In this document: piece after piece, positions 35,378 to 47,457 of the stretch
Position numbering within the stretch: position 1 is the first letter of the stretch
Layout: each line of letters opens with the position of its first letter
Notes under the pieces: model-generated
The model's input: only the letters and a program-made list of their open reading frames with translations
What the model was told of the DNA's origin: nothing
Databases searched by the model: none
Translations under genes and position numbers: made by a program
Source of the DNA: Vitellaria paradoxa
Taxonomy: Eukaryota; Streptophyta; Magnoliopsida; Ericales; Sapotaceae
Assembly: GCA_019916065.1 (NCBI GenBank)
Contig: CM034238.1
Span: forward strand, 36,610,402-36,674,401
Length of the DNA stretch: 64,000 bases
Reading direction: 5' to 3'

Positions 35378-35900
35378 CACCTACAGGTTAGTGGATTCTG
35401 GTTCAGTTCTAATGGATAACGATGCTTCATGCAAAGTTTTTGGGATTGGGAATATCAAAATCTGTATGTTTGATGGTGTGGTACGAACCTTATGTGATGT
35501 AAGACATATTCCTGATCTTAGGAAGAATCTTATTTCATTGGGTGCCTTAGATTCAAACGGATTCAGTTTTAAATCTGAGGGCGGAGCAACGAAAGTTTCA
35601 AAAGGGGTGATGGTGGTGATGAAAGGGCAAAAAGTTTCTAGGAATATCTACAGACTGTTAGGGAGTACAGTTGTAGGTGGAGTTGCCGCAACAGAGTCTG
35701 ATTCTGATAACACAGTCTTGTGGCATATGCGGTTAGGGCACATGGGGGAACGTGGCATGTTAGAGCTACATAGCGGAATTTGCTCAAAGGGATAAAGACT
35801 TGTAAGCTTGATTTTTGCAAGTATTGTGTTCTTGGAAAGCAGACCAAGGTGCAATTCAAGACAGCTACGCACAAGACAGAAAGCATTCTTGATTATGTCC
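35378..35900 (+). pseudogene. copia protease remainder and GAG-pre-integrase domain
   Basis: The frame 35352-35795 carries the rest of the protease (RHIPDLRKNLISLG) and the zinc-binding GAG-pre-integrase start (LWHMRLGHMGERG). A stop at 35793 and another frameshift near 35915, inside the DVWGP motif of the integrase start, separate it from the next piece. Confidence 0.85.
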
Positions 35901-36594
35901 ATTCAGATGTTTGGGGCCAGTGAGAGTTGCATCACGGCAGGGACATCAGTATTTCGTCACGTTTATTGACGACTTCTCGAGGAAAGTTTGGGTTTACTTC
36001 ATGCAGCACAAGTCAGACGTGTTTGCCAAGTTCAAAGTGTGGAAAGCTGAAGTGGAGAACCAAACTGGGAGGAAGATAAAGTGTTTGAGGACAGATAACG
36101 GCACTGAGTACAAGGAGAAGAAGTTCATGCAATTTTGTAAGCAACAAGGAATAAAGAGACACTTCACAGTATGTAAGACACCGCAGCAGAATGGTGTAGC
36201 GGAAAGGATGAACCGAACAATTGCTGAGAGAGCAAGATGTCTCAGGTTGAATGCTGGGCTTACAAAGAACTTCTGGGCAGATGCAGTTAGTATGGCTTGC
36301 TTCTTAATTAATAGATCACCAAGGGTAACACTAGAAGGGAAGGTTGCAGAGAAAGTGTGGACAGGGAAGGAGGTTGATTACTCTGGGTTGAGAGTCTTCG
36401 GTTATCCTGCATATATGCATGTTTCTAGTGACGAGCGGTCCAAGCTTGACCCAAAGTCGCGACAGTGTATCTTTCTCGGGTATGAGAAAGGGGTCAAGGG
36501 GTATAAACTCTGGGATCCTAAGGCAAACAAAATGGTGATCAGTAGAGACGTGGTATTTGATGAAAATTCCATGTTAAAGAGTACTCAGTCATAA
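35901..36594 (+). pseudogene. copia integrase
   Basis: Open from 35911 to 36594 (227 codons). Catalytic residues seen: Asp in IDDFSRKVWVYF region and RTDNGTEY, Glu in NGVAERMNRT. The first conserved Asp (DVWGP) lies across the frameshift at about 35915. The C-terminal WTGKEVDYSGLRVFG and FLGYEKGVKGYKLWDP segments are typical of Tork elements. The frame ends in TAA at 36592, before RT. Confidence 0.87.
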
Positions 36595-38158
36595 GAGGAG
36601 CAAAAGCCAAAATGCAAAGATTTCAGCAAGTAAGTGGTGCAGGTGGAGGTAGAGAATCAGGCTAAGGACATCTCTACTCAAAGTTTAGAGGCTCCTAGTT
36701 TGGAAGAGCAAGCTTCCAGTTCAAAGGAGCAACAGCACCAGAGTTTAGCTTCAGGGCGGACCAAATGCATTATCAAACCACCGACTAGGTATGGTTTTGA
36801 AGATTTAGTTTCTTATGCACTTGTTACCAGTAGTGGGGATCCAGTTACTTTTCAGGAGGCTATCAGCAATCAGAAGAAGAGCAAATGGATGCAAGCTATG
36901 GTGGAGGAGATGGAGTCTCTGCATAAGAACAAGACATGGGAGTTGGTGGAGCTTCTAGAGGGAAAGCGGGCGATAGGATGCAAATGGGTGTACAAACGCA
37001 AGGAAGCTGCGTCAGAAAAGAAATGCGAAAGATTCGAGGCTCGCTTGGTAGCGAAAGGTTACTCACAAAGGAAAGGAATTGACTATGATGAGATTTTTTC
37101 CCCAGTGGTTAGACACACTTCTATTAGGGTGATGCTGGCCTTGGTAGCTCATTTTGACATGGAGTTAGAACAGATGGACGTAAAGACGGCGTTTTTTCAT
37201 GGTGACATTGAAGAAGATCTTTACATGGAGCAGCCGGAGGGGTTTTCACAACCCGGGAAGGAGCAGTTAGTTTACAAACTGACGAAGTCACTTTATGGGC
37301 TAAAGCAGTCTCCACGGCAGTGGTACAAGAAGTTTGACTCTTTCATGATCAGAATTGGCTGCGTGCGATGTGAGTATGATTGTTGCATTTATGTGAAACG
37401 CCTTGATGATGGTTCTTTCATATATCTCCTATTGTATGTGGATGATATGTTGATTTCTGCAAAGAGTATCCTTGAAGTCAACAAGTTGAAGGCCATGTTG
37501 AGCAAGGAATTTGAAATGAAGGATTTGGGCGCAGCCGAGAAGATTCTTAGAATGGAGATTCACAGGGACAGAAGCTCAGGGAGATTGTGGTTATCTCAAG
37601 AAGCTTATGTGGAGAAGGTGTTAAAGAGGTTTAGCATGGATAAAGCAAAACCGGTGAGCACACCTTTTGTGAGTCATTTTAGACTGTCTGCAAATCAATG
37701 CCCGAAGTTCGAAAATGAGATCAGGGACATGGAGTCAGTTCCATATGCCAGTGCAGTTGGATGCCTTATGTATGCGATGGTTTGTACCAGACCAAATTTG
37801 GCACATGCGGTTAGTGTGGTGAGCAAGTTTATGGTTAATCCAGGGAGATAGCATTGGAGTGCAGTCAAGTGGATCTTCAGATACTTGCGGGGTACCACGA
37901 GGTATGGCATCATGTTCAGCAGACAACAAGAAGAGCTTTCAGTTATAGGATATGTGGATGCAGACTATGCAGGGGACTTGGATAACAGGAGGTCGACTAC
38001 TGGGTATGTCTTCACTCTGGCAGGAGGGCCTATTTGTTGGAGGCCCGTGGTTCAGTCTCTTGTTGCTCTTTTTACGACTGAAGCAGAATACATGGCAGTG
38101 GCCGAGGCTGCCAAGGAAGCATTATGGGATGCTGGACTAGTTAAGGAGTTGGGTCTAC
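36595..38158 (+). pseudogene. copia reverse transcriptase and 5' part of RNase H
   Basis: The frame 36634-37851 (405 codons) contains the whole RT: AMVEEMESLHKNKTWELV, KTAFFHGDIEEDLYMEQPEG, YGLKQSPRQWY and the intact catalytic YVDD (LLLYVDDMLIS). A TAG at 37849 then breaks the link to RNase H, which resumes in the same frame and is open from 37885 (GYVDADYAGD, STTGYVF, EAEYMA). RNase H is cut at 38158 by the Athila insertion and continues at 51517. Confidence 0.9.
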
Positions 38159-39653
38159 TGCTTGTTCTCACTTAATTACCTCACTCCAAAATAAAAGCTC
38201 AGATGAAAATTCAGATTATCAATTCAAATTTTAAAAAAATGTTAAGTGAGGTAAATCAAGACAAGTTTTTCCCCAAGTGCAAGGTGTGGTTGAAGCACAA
38301 AATAACTGGTAAGTCCCAGGTCATTTCCACAGGGATCTAGGGAGTAATGAAGTGAATGACTCTAATGGTGATTAATTTGGCAAAACACAACTCACAAAAA
38401 ATTGTGAAACAGAAAAAATAAAATCTGATTTGGTTGGTTGATGGTTTTGAACTAGTTTTCCAAAAGGAAAATGAATTTAAACTAAAAGATTAAGTGATAA
38501 AAAGGTTGAACAAGGCAAGTTTAATACCAATCCGAATGAATTTCAAATGCCAAGAGTTTATAAACTACCAAATCAATTTGTGCTGATTTTTGAGAAAATC
38601 AATTTCAATTGAAACAAACCATGGATTAAACACTCAATGTGCATAACCTATTTTAAGGACAATAGGAGTTCTAATTCTAGCAACCCACATACAACAATGT
38701 CATGGAAGTTCTAAGTTAAGCAACACCTATGAACTCATCTATAGGATATACAAATTTGGATTAATCGGGTCTTGAATCAATGAGTTCTAAGACACCCAGC
38801 AGCAAATTAACTTGATAATCATAAGAACTCAAAGTAAATCCATGAAGTTTGGCCACTTGAGATTCATTGGAAGGGCATTACCCTTGCCTTGGCCCAAGAA
38901 GACTTAGCCGAGCATATTAAAAAGAATAAAAACAGAAATGGAAATCTGAATTGAAGACATTTCAACCTGAAAATGAAAGTTTAATGGATTCAGAACTGAA
39001 AATCTGATTACAGAAATTGAAATGAATTCAAAATGTAAATCTCCAAAACTCCAATGCCGAATTGAAATTAAAATGTAAAACTATGAACTCTCAATAAAAT
39101 TTCCCTCGAAACCTCTCTCTACAAAACTGAATTTCTCTCCCCCGACTTCCTCTGCTTTCTTGCGTGTCTCCCCCTCCAAAACTCTCTCTCCTCTAACAGA
39201 ATATAGTCCTCGTGATAGCTCATTCTTTCTCCTCTTTTTTTTTTACTGATTTGCCCTCCCTGGATTGCAGGTTACATCACATGGAGAAGTTGGGATCACA
39301 TGGAATTCGTTGCTGTGAAGAAGCTTATATTTGAATACAGTAAAGCCATATTCGAATATGATCCTCTGCTGCAGAAATTTCCAGAATAGTGATTCTGATC
39401 TCTTTGCATTGATTTCAACTGAATTTTCTTCTTCTTCTAAAATAGCTTCAATCCTTTGATGTGCTGTGCAGCATGCTTTCTTCTCAACATCCTCAATGTA
39501 GCTTAATTTCTTGTTTTTGTGATGGAAATCAACACATATTCCACTTTGGAGATATGGAAATGAAATCTGCACAAAACATAGATTTTATATCTTTTTATGA
39601 TGTGTGCAAGTGTAATTTGAATATATAAATATGTAACAATTGATGTCCAATCA
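38159..39653 (-). repeat. 3' LTR of the Athila element (left end)
   Basis: TGCTTGTTCT to TGTCCAATCA on the plus strand, 1495 bp. The 109-codon minus frame inside (39243-39572) also exists in the other LTR; the two copies differ by amino-acid-changing substitutions and show no domain, so I do not call it a gene. Confidence 0.93.
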
Positions 39654-39666
39654 CACACCCCCCAAC
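39654..39666 (-). other. polypurine tract of the Athila element
   Basis: On the minus strand GTTGGGGGGTGTG directly abuts the 3' LTR, the place where plus-strand DNA synthesis would be primed. Confidence 0.8.
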
Positions 39667-41440
39667 TTCAACATTACTAGTCCCTAGTAATGCTTCTAAT
39701 AGAAGAAATAGGAGAGAAATCCAAAAGCATTAATTCCATTTTAATTTAAATGACATTTCAGTTATTCATATGAAATTAGTCAACATCATAAGCAAAAACT
39801 TTCATAAGCAAAGTTTAAAATTTAAAATTTTATAAGAGATGTGAAACTTGCTAAGTGTGTGAAATGAATGTGAATGAATAGCAGCTTTTAGCTCCATCAA
39901 CTTAACATACATCTTTAGAACTTCATTTAATTCTGAACTTTGCATTCCATTTCATTCCCAAGTTTTGACTTCAAATCTCACCTTGGAATTCACTCCAAAG
40001 AAAATAGAGCACACAAGGTTTCACTCAAGATGCCCCTTATTAAGAGTAAATGTTCATCAAATTCTAGAAGGTGGCATCAACAAGTCAAAAACGATGTATT
40101 CAAGAAAGAATTGGACTTGGCATAACTCCATGAAGGAATGATGTAGCAAAGTAATTTCAGAATTTTCACCATGATTTCCTAATTCCTAAATTTCACAATT
40201 GAATAAAAATTCTTCCAAAGATCAATTAGGACTTGCAATGGGTTGTAATGGGGCCATGAGGTTTAATAAGGTAATAGAAAGAAAGGATAAGGAATTCAAA
40301 AACTGATTTGGAACACTGAAATAAACTTTCTTCTACCCTTCTACAATTCATTATTTTTTTTTTTTTTTTTTTTTTACAGAAATTGAAAATAACCTCAAGT
40401 GAATGTATTTCAAGATTAAAACAGTTCCCCCCTTTTTGATTTTCTTTTTATCATCCATTTCCCTTAACATTTTCTTTTTCCTCATTCCATACATTTTTCT
40501 TTCTTCTCACCTCCAAATCCCACAATTCAGTCCACTAACCTTCATTTCTATTTTCAGTGCATTCCAAAATACATAGGGAAGGCTAGAAAGCATTCATTTT
40601 GGTTAAAGGAATTATGTGGTAAAAATGAAGAAGTATGAATGCTCTACTAAGGCTCAAACTTGGCTTCAATGGTCATGTTTATCAAAGAAAGGCATTCCAA
40701 GCTCAAATGTTAAGAAAAATGGCCTAATATCACTTCTATGATTTCATTCCATTCAACCATAAAAGTTAAGAATTAGAAATCTAGTTCCATTCCTCTATCA
40801 CTTCACAAACACCCAAAGCAAAATAGTTTAAGTGGAGTTATTGAAGGAATTTGAAGTGCAAAAAGCTTGAGCTTTTGGAAAGCCCTTAGAGTAAATGTAA
40901 GTCTCTCATGAACAAAGTTTAAGGCTCAAATATCTCACTTCAGGTTTTAAGTCTCCACTATATCTAGAAATCCATAAAACACATTATTCATTCATAAATC
41001 CATTCCTTAAGACAAATGTTAGATCAATAATTCTCAAGCTAAATCCATTCACACACTTTTCAACTTAAAAACACATAGCAAACACAACAACTCTTAAAAT
41101 TTCATACTTCAACTCAGCTCAATCCAATTTATGCAAATGACATCACTAATTCCAAGAAAATAGAAATTTCATTCATTCCAAGTTGTAAGTTCAAAGTCAT
41201 AGGTGGCAAAAGTAAAAAAAAATAACTTAAACCTAATCAAAAGAAACAAACAGCAAGAACATCAATCCAAATCCTATTGTTGACAAAACATATTTGAAAT
41301 ATTCTAAAGATTTGCTGTCAAAAGTCTGGTTTCAAGGACAAAAGAGTCTGAATCATGGCTGAAATACTGAATTAAGCATTTCTTCCTTCTCGGCTTAATT
41401 CGAATATGCTCTCCACCAATCGAATAAGCTTTTGCTGCCC
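39667..41440 (-). other. Athila non-coding spacer between the env-position frame and the 3' LTR
   Basis: 1.8 kb, AT-rich, with a poly(T) run near 40345-40374. The 61-codon plus frame at 39940-40125 is unsupported. Long non-coding spacers before the 3' LTR are usual in Athila elements. Confidence 0.6.
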
Positions 41441-42689
41441 CTATCTCAGCTCACTAACTTCCCTCATCAGTGCTTCTTGATTTTGCTGGATTAACTTCAA
41501 TTTCTCCTCTGTGCTCATGGGAGCTGCTTCAGTCTCTTCTGCTGGCTGTTGCTGGTTGTTCTCTACTGCAGGTGGAGCAGCCTTCTTCAGCTGTCCTTGA
41601 CTTCTATTCACAGATGTCTTGTCTATCAAAGGAGCAGCTTTCACAGTGGCCATTCCTACCGCTTCCTCTATTCCCAGAAAGTGCTGAATTATCTCTGTAA
41701 TTAGACCTCCAAAAGGCAGCCCAGCAATGGATTTTGATTTCTCTACCACATGAGAAATAACCAACCAGATGTGGTAAGGTAAATCCATGGGAATGCCTAA
41801 CAACAACTTTTCCATAATCATGGCTTGCTCTAGAGTGATGGTTGACTTGTAAGCATGGGGCAGAATTGAAGAACAGACTAGCATGTGAAGTACATTACTT
41901 TTGGGAGTATTTCCTGACTTGGACATCCTAGCAGTGGTCCATTGGGCTTGAGGGTTGGCTGTGAAGAGTCTAGCCAAATTGTCCTTATGCAATTGCTCCT
42001 CCCATTGTGCTTTTTGTTCAGGTGTGGATTCGGGTACTCTTTCAACAGGTAAGTGACTTATGAAAGAGATCTTCTCAAGGTTCACACTGATTTTCTTCCC
42101 TCTAACCTCAGAGTTTATCACAGGTTTCCCATGAACCATACCCAATTCAGCATTTAAATAAAACTCTCTCACATATGGTACCACAGCCCTCCTACTGGTT
42201 GTAACCCAATGCACCCAGCCCCTTTGCTTAAATAATTCTAACAATTCATAGGGTGGTTCATTGTAGTCCTCCAATTTAATTCCTCTTTCACTCAACACAG
42301 CTCTCTTGCTGTAATTCTCATTATATTTCAGCTCTGAGGCTTTATTGGAAAACCTCGAGCTATCAAAAGAATCCTCATCAAAAAAGATCTTGGTCAGATT
42401 GTGCTTCAGGTTCATCCTCAGGAGCATTTTCAGAGGTGTGAACCTCATGCTCAGGAGCAGTAGTATGCTCCTTAGTAGGCACATTCTCAGGAACTCCAAC
42501 AGAATTTTCCTTTTCAACATTAGAGACATGATCATCATATCTCTCATTCAAACTCTCATTACCTACAGAATAGAACGATTCTTCTCTAGAGGAGGACCTA
42601 GGGTCTGATTTAGAAGATGACAGTTCATACGTTATGGGTTCCTGAACAACAAGTGAAAAACCCTTACCATGTTGGCTCAAAATCCTCAT
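41441..42689 (-). pseudogene. Athila env-position open reading frame
   Basis: Lies downstream of integrase, where Athila elements carry an extra frame often described as envelope-like or as a plant transposon protein. Two overlapping frames: an acidic, Ser/Glu-rich N-terminal part (42378-42689) and a 368-codon frame ending at 41441. They are out of register at a run of six T (minus strand, about 42378-42384). The C-terminal part holds the conserved core with KQRGWVHWV and FYLNAELG and ends in a Gln/Glu-rich tail. I see no clear signal peptide or membrane anchor. The role in Athila is not established. Confidence 0.7.
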
Positions 42690-43754
42690 GCTCCTTCTTT
42701 TAGCTTTACCTTTATCAGAAATTTTCCAAAGCTGTAAACCCTAGCTTCTTCAATCACAACTCTGTATCTAAATCTTCATTTCAATGTCAACTCAAAATCA
42801 CACTCAGATAATCTAAAAGTTGAGGATTGGAAGAAGATGTGGAATGGTGAAGGTTTCAGGGTTTTGGGCACCAGGGCTCATATTCGAATAGAACAGGAAC
42901 TTGAACGGGGCCACTCACGGGTATATACAGGATTTAAAACCGACATCATATTCGAATACCCAGACCCATATTCGAATACAGGTTATCAGCAATTTGCAAT
43001 TCCAGTGTCCAGAAAACCAGAAATTCTTCCCCCATTTCTTAAGAATACTCAAATTGAGTTTTGCCAACAGCTAAGATTCGAAAATTATTTCAAAAGACAA
43101 CTAATTCAAGAAGAAGTTTTGCAATTTTTCAAATTTTCAATTTTTTTTCAAATTTTCAATATATGCAAACTCAAACTGACATAAGCATGATCTTAATTCA
43201 ATTCAAACAATTCCAAATCATATTCAAAACATTCTGATCATATCCAATCACTCAATTCAGCAAATTTCAGTAAAAACACTATTCACATCCATAAACTCAG
43301 ATTGTGTCCCCCCCAACTAAAATCATGCATTGTCCTCAATGTATTAAACCAGCAAATTAAAGAAAGGCTGGGGAAGTAACATACCTGGAGATTGTGAATG
43401 AAAATTCAACTTATTACCAAGAATTGAAAGCTCATCATCAGCTGTTGTGACCAATACCCCCCCAACTTGTTCCAAGCTCACATTTCGGCAGTGACAAAGC
43501 ATTCAGTCCAGCTACTGCAAGAACACAGCTGCAGTTGCAATTGCAACTGATCAAATCAGATTTGAATAGATTCTTTTCATCAAGCAGATTCTTCACTTCC
43601 TCTGTTGAGTACTACTTGCAGCTGAAAACTGAAGGTTAGCAATAACCATAAACAACTTCTTGGCATAACAAAAACAAAAACAAAAGAAAACAGAAAATCA
43701 AAAGCATAACAGAACCTACACTACTATGATACAAAGTCAGAATTCTTCCTTCAT
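42690..43754 (-). other. Athila spacer between integrase and the env-position frame
   Basis: About 1 kb without a minus-strand gene. The plus-strand 115-codon frame (42837-43184) is antisense to the element and shows no domain. Three exact copies of TATTCGAATA lie at 42881, 42949 and 42969. Confidence 0.6.
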
Positions 43755-44990
43755 TCAAACAGAATTTGAGGGATCTTTGAGATCCCAATTCTCTACTTCA
43801 GCAACAAAATTCTCATGATACTCCTTGAGTCTCTGTCCATTCACCCGAAAAACATTCTTTGAACTTGGGTTTTCAATGTCAATAGCCCCAAACTCTGTCA
43901 CATTCTTGACTACAAAAGGACCAGTCCATCTTGATTTAAGCTTTCCTGGAAATAGATGCAATCTAGAATCATATAACAACACTTTTTGTCCCACAAAAAA
44001 CTCTCTTCTACTGATGTGTGCATCGTGCCACTTCTTTACTCGATCCTTAGAAATTTTGGCATTCTCATATGCATCGTTTCTAATCTCTTCTAGCTCACTA
44101 AGTTGCAATTTTCTTTGAAAACCAGATTCAGTGATGCTCTCATTAAAATGTCTCACTGCCCAAAAGGCCTTGTGTTCAAGTTCCATAGGAAGATGACAAG
44201 CTTTTCCATACACCAATCTATAAGGGGACATTCGTAAGATGGTCTTGAATGCAGTCCTATAAGCCCACAGTGCATCTACCAATTTCAAAGACCAATCTTT
44301 CTTTGTGGGGTTCACTGTTTTCTCAATGATTCTTTTGATTTCCCTATTAGCTAATTCAGCTTGTCCACTTGTTTGGGGGTGGTAAGATGTTCCAACCTTG
44401 TGTAACACCCCATACTTCTTCATCAAAAGACCAACATGTCTATTGCAAAAATGTGTTCCCCTATCACTTATCATTGCTCTAGGCATCCCAAATCTGGAAA
44501 ACACATTTTCTTTCAAAAATTTGATAACCACTCTATGGTCATTGGTCTTTGTTGGAATAGCCTCTACCCACTTTGAGACATAATCTACGGCCACTAGAAT
44601 GTATTCATAACCAAAGGAACTCACAAATGGGCCCATGAAGTCCATACCCCAACAGTCAAAGATATCAAGCACATAAATGGGATGAAGGGGCATCATGTTC
44701 CTCTTAGTGAGGCTACCAAGTCTCTGGCATCTATCACAAGCAACACAAAATGCATACACATCTTTGAACATGGTTGGCTAATACAATCCACATTGTAAAA
44801 TTTTAGCCACAGTCTTCCTAGCAGAAAAATGTCCTCCACAAGCTAATGTGTGACAGAATTCAATAACACTGGTGGACTCACTCTCAGGTATGCACCTCTT
44901 AATCACCTGATCTGGGCAATATTTAAACAAATAAGGGTCATCCCAGAAAAAGTGTCTCACATTCCTAAAGAACTTCCTTCTATCCAACAT
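43755..44990 (-). pseudogene. Athila integrase
   Basis: The zinc-binding H2C2 part (44778-44990, CHTLACGGHF with CVACDRC further on) and the catalytic core with C-terminal domain (43755-44771) are in one register but separated by a TAG at 44778-44780, where the family has Trp. DDE residues are visible: Asp in WGMDFMGP, Asp in ISDRGTHF, Glu in [12 protein letters not shown]. The C-terminal GPFVV region is present. Another TAG at 44994-44996 precedes this piece. Apart from these stops the domain is well kept. Confidence 0.9.
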
Positions 44991-45077
44991 GGTCTAGTGA
45001 GAAGGCACAATACCTGAAGCTAGGTAGTTGGCTATATCTGCAAACCAAGGTACCTCAGAAGAGTCTATGTGGAACAA

Positions 45078-46292
45078 CTACTCATCAGGGAATGTCTCAT
45101 TGATGGGAGAATCAAAAGATGCTAAATCCTGATGTGGGAGTCTAGAAAGGTGATCAGCAACTACATTTTCAACTCCATTTTTGTCCTTGATTTCTAAATC
45201 AAATTCTTGAAGCAGAAGAATCCATCTAATAAGTCTAGGCTTAGCATCAGGTTTGGTCAAGAGATACTTCAAAGCAGCATGGTCAGTGTATACTATGACA
45301 TGGGAACCTACCAAGTATGATCTGAACTTGTCCAAGGCATATACTACTGCTAGCAACTCCTTCTCAGTAGTAGTGTAATTCCTTTGTGCTTCACTAAGGG
45401 TTTTGCTAGCATAGTACAACACATGTGGCCTCCTATCCCTCCTCTGTCCTAGCACTGCACCAATGGCACAATCACTAGCATCACACATGATTTCAAATGG
45501 TAAAGTCCAGTCTGGTGGCTGCATAATGGGAGCTGAGGTGAGCAAACTCTTAAGTCTATCAAATGAGGCCTGACACTCTGGTGTCCAATCAAAGGGAACA
45601 TCCTGGGATAGAAGGTTGCATAAAGGTCTAGCAATGGCACTGAATGATGCAATGAACCTTCTATAAAACCCAGCATGGCCTAGAAATGATCTGATATCCT
45701 TAACACATCTAGGGGTAGGAAGTTTTTGAATGATTTCCACTTTGGCTTTGTCTACTTCTATCCCCCTAGAAGACACTATGTGGCCAAGGACAATTCCATG
45801 AGTTACCATAAAGTGGCATTTTTTCCAGTTCAAAACCAAGTTTTTCTCCTCACATCTAATCAAAACCTTCTCTAAATTTCCCAAACATGCATCAAAGTCA
45901 CTGCCATATACTGAAAAGTCATCCATAAAAACTTCAAGGAATCTCTCTACAAAATCACTAAACAGACTCATCATATATCTCTGAAATGTTGCAGGAGCAT
46001 TGCAAAGACCAAAAGGCATACGCCTATATGCAAATGTGCCAAATGGGCAAGTGAATGTGGTCTTTTCCTGATCCTCCAATGCAATCTCAATCTGATTATA
46101 CCCAGAGTAACCATCCAAGAAACAGTAAAATGCATGCCCTGCCACTCTTTCCAATACCTGATCTAGGAATGGAAGAGGGAAGTGATCTTTCCTTGTGACT
46201 GCATTTAACTTTCTATAATCTATGCACATGCGCCATCCTGTTTGGATGCGCATTGGAACTAATTCCTCTTTTTCATTCTTAATCACAGTCAC
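45078..46292 (-). pseudogene. Athila reverse transcriptase and RNase H
   Basis: 404 codons open. RT motifs: [42 protein letters not shown] and catalytic FMDDFSVYG (intact). RNase H follows with [24 protein letters not shown] and [10 protein letters not shown]. The link domain DHLSRL is near the end. The 5' part of pol is one base out of register near 46285. A TAG at 45078-45080 ends the frame, where the homologous position is Gln in related elements. Confidence 0.92.
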
Positions 46293-47344
46293 TCCTAGAT
46301 TTCTTAGGCACTACCTGAGTTGGACTCACCCACTTAGAATCTGAGATGGGGTAGATAATTCCAGCATCCAAAAGCTTGATTACCTCCCCTCTAACAACCT
46401 CTTTCATGTTGGGGTTGAGTCTCCTTTGCATTTGCCTAATAGGCTTGGCCTCATCCTCCAAAAATATTCTATGAGTGCAAATCAATGGACTTATTCCCTG
46501 CAGATCTGCTATAGTCCAGCCCAAAGCTCCTCTATGCTTCCTCAAGACTTCCACAAGTCTATTTTCTTGGTCCAAACTCAGCTGAGATGAAATGACAGCT
46601 GGATAGGACTCTCCCTCACCCAAAAATACATACTTCAAGTCACTTGGTAGGGGTTTTCTCTCAGGTTTTGGTGGCTGGTCCAAAAATGACAGAGGCTTGA
46701 CTATGGGCAGCTCTAAAGACTCAACAGATGGTCTCCACTGATTCACCAATAGCATTGAATTTTTCATTTCCTCCAATTCTCCTCCCCCACAATTCTCTAA
46801 GTCACAATCAGCTAGGAAATCTACTTGCTCATTATTCACTAAGGCTTTCTCCAAAGGGTCATCAAAATACTCTCTATCAAAGTGATCTTGAGTGGTTGTT
46901 TGAATCAAATCAACTTCCTCTACTTCCTCATAATCACTCGGCTGTTTGGTCACCTTGAAGATGTTTTTCTCAATTGTCATGTTTCCAAAGGAGAACTTGA
47001 TAACTCCGGTTCTACAATTGATCAAGGCATTTGAGGTGGCCAAAAATGGTCTTCCTAGGATAACAGGTACAGCTGGTTAGGTTTCCTTGAATGGGCTGAG
47101 TGTCTAGCACTATAAAGTCCACCGGAAAGTAAAAATGATCCACTTGAATCAAGACATCCTCAACCACACCCCTAGGGACTTTAATTGACCTATCAGCAAG
47201 TTGTAGTGTCACCCTAGTAGGTCTAAGTTCTCCTAACCCCAGCTGTTTGTAAACAGTGAATGGTAAGAGGTTGACACTTGCACCTAAATCTAGTAAAGCT
47301 TGATCTACCCTTTGATTCCAATTAAGCAAGCTATGGTGGGGCAA
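46279..47344 (-). pseudogene. Athila protease and N-terminal RT region
   Basis: The protease active site is Asp-Leu-Gly-Ala-Ser in ALLDLGASVNLLP (frame 47012-47344), an accepted variant of D-[ST]-G. A frameshift near 47080 leads into the frame 46279-47043, which continues past the protease C-terminus (FSFGNMT) into the region before RT, including HRIFLEDEAKPIRQMQRRLN and [10 protein letters not shown]. That frame then loses register near 46285, just before the RT palm. Confidence 0.85.
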
Positions 47345-47457
47345 CCTGGATCTTTATATTTGGGAGGAGTTTTAAATTACAAAATGGAGCTCACTTGTTC
47401 AGTCAAAAATGCTCTTTTCTTTCACATTCATTTTCCTCTTAACAGTACACAAATCTT

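Noticed and set aside
39243..39572. 109-codon minus-strand frame present in both Athila LTRs (also 51101-51430)
   Set aside because: The LTRs are copies of each other, so presence in both is expected; the substitutions between them change amino acids, and there is no domain.
42837..43184. 115-codon plus-strand frame in the Athila spacer
   Set aside because: Antisense to the element, no domain, and it runs through three copies of the TATTCGAATA palindrome.
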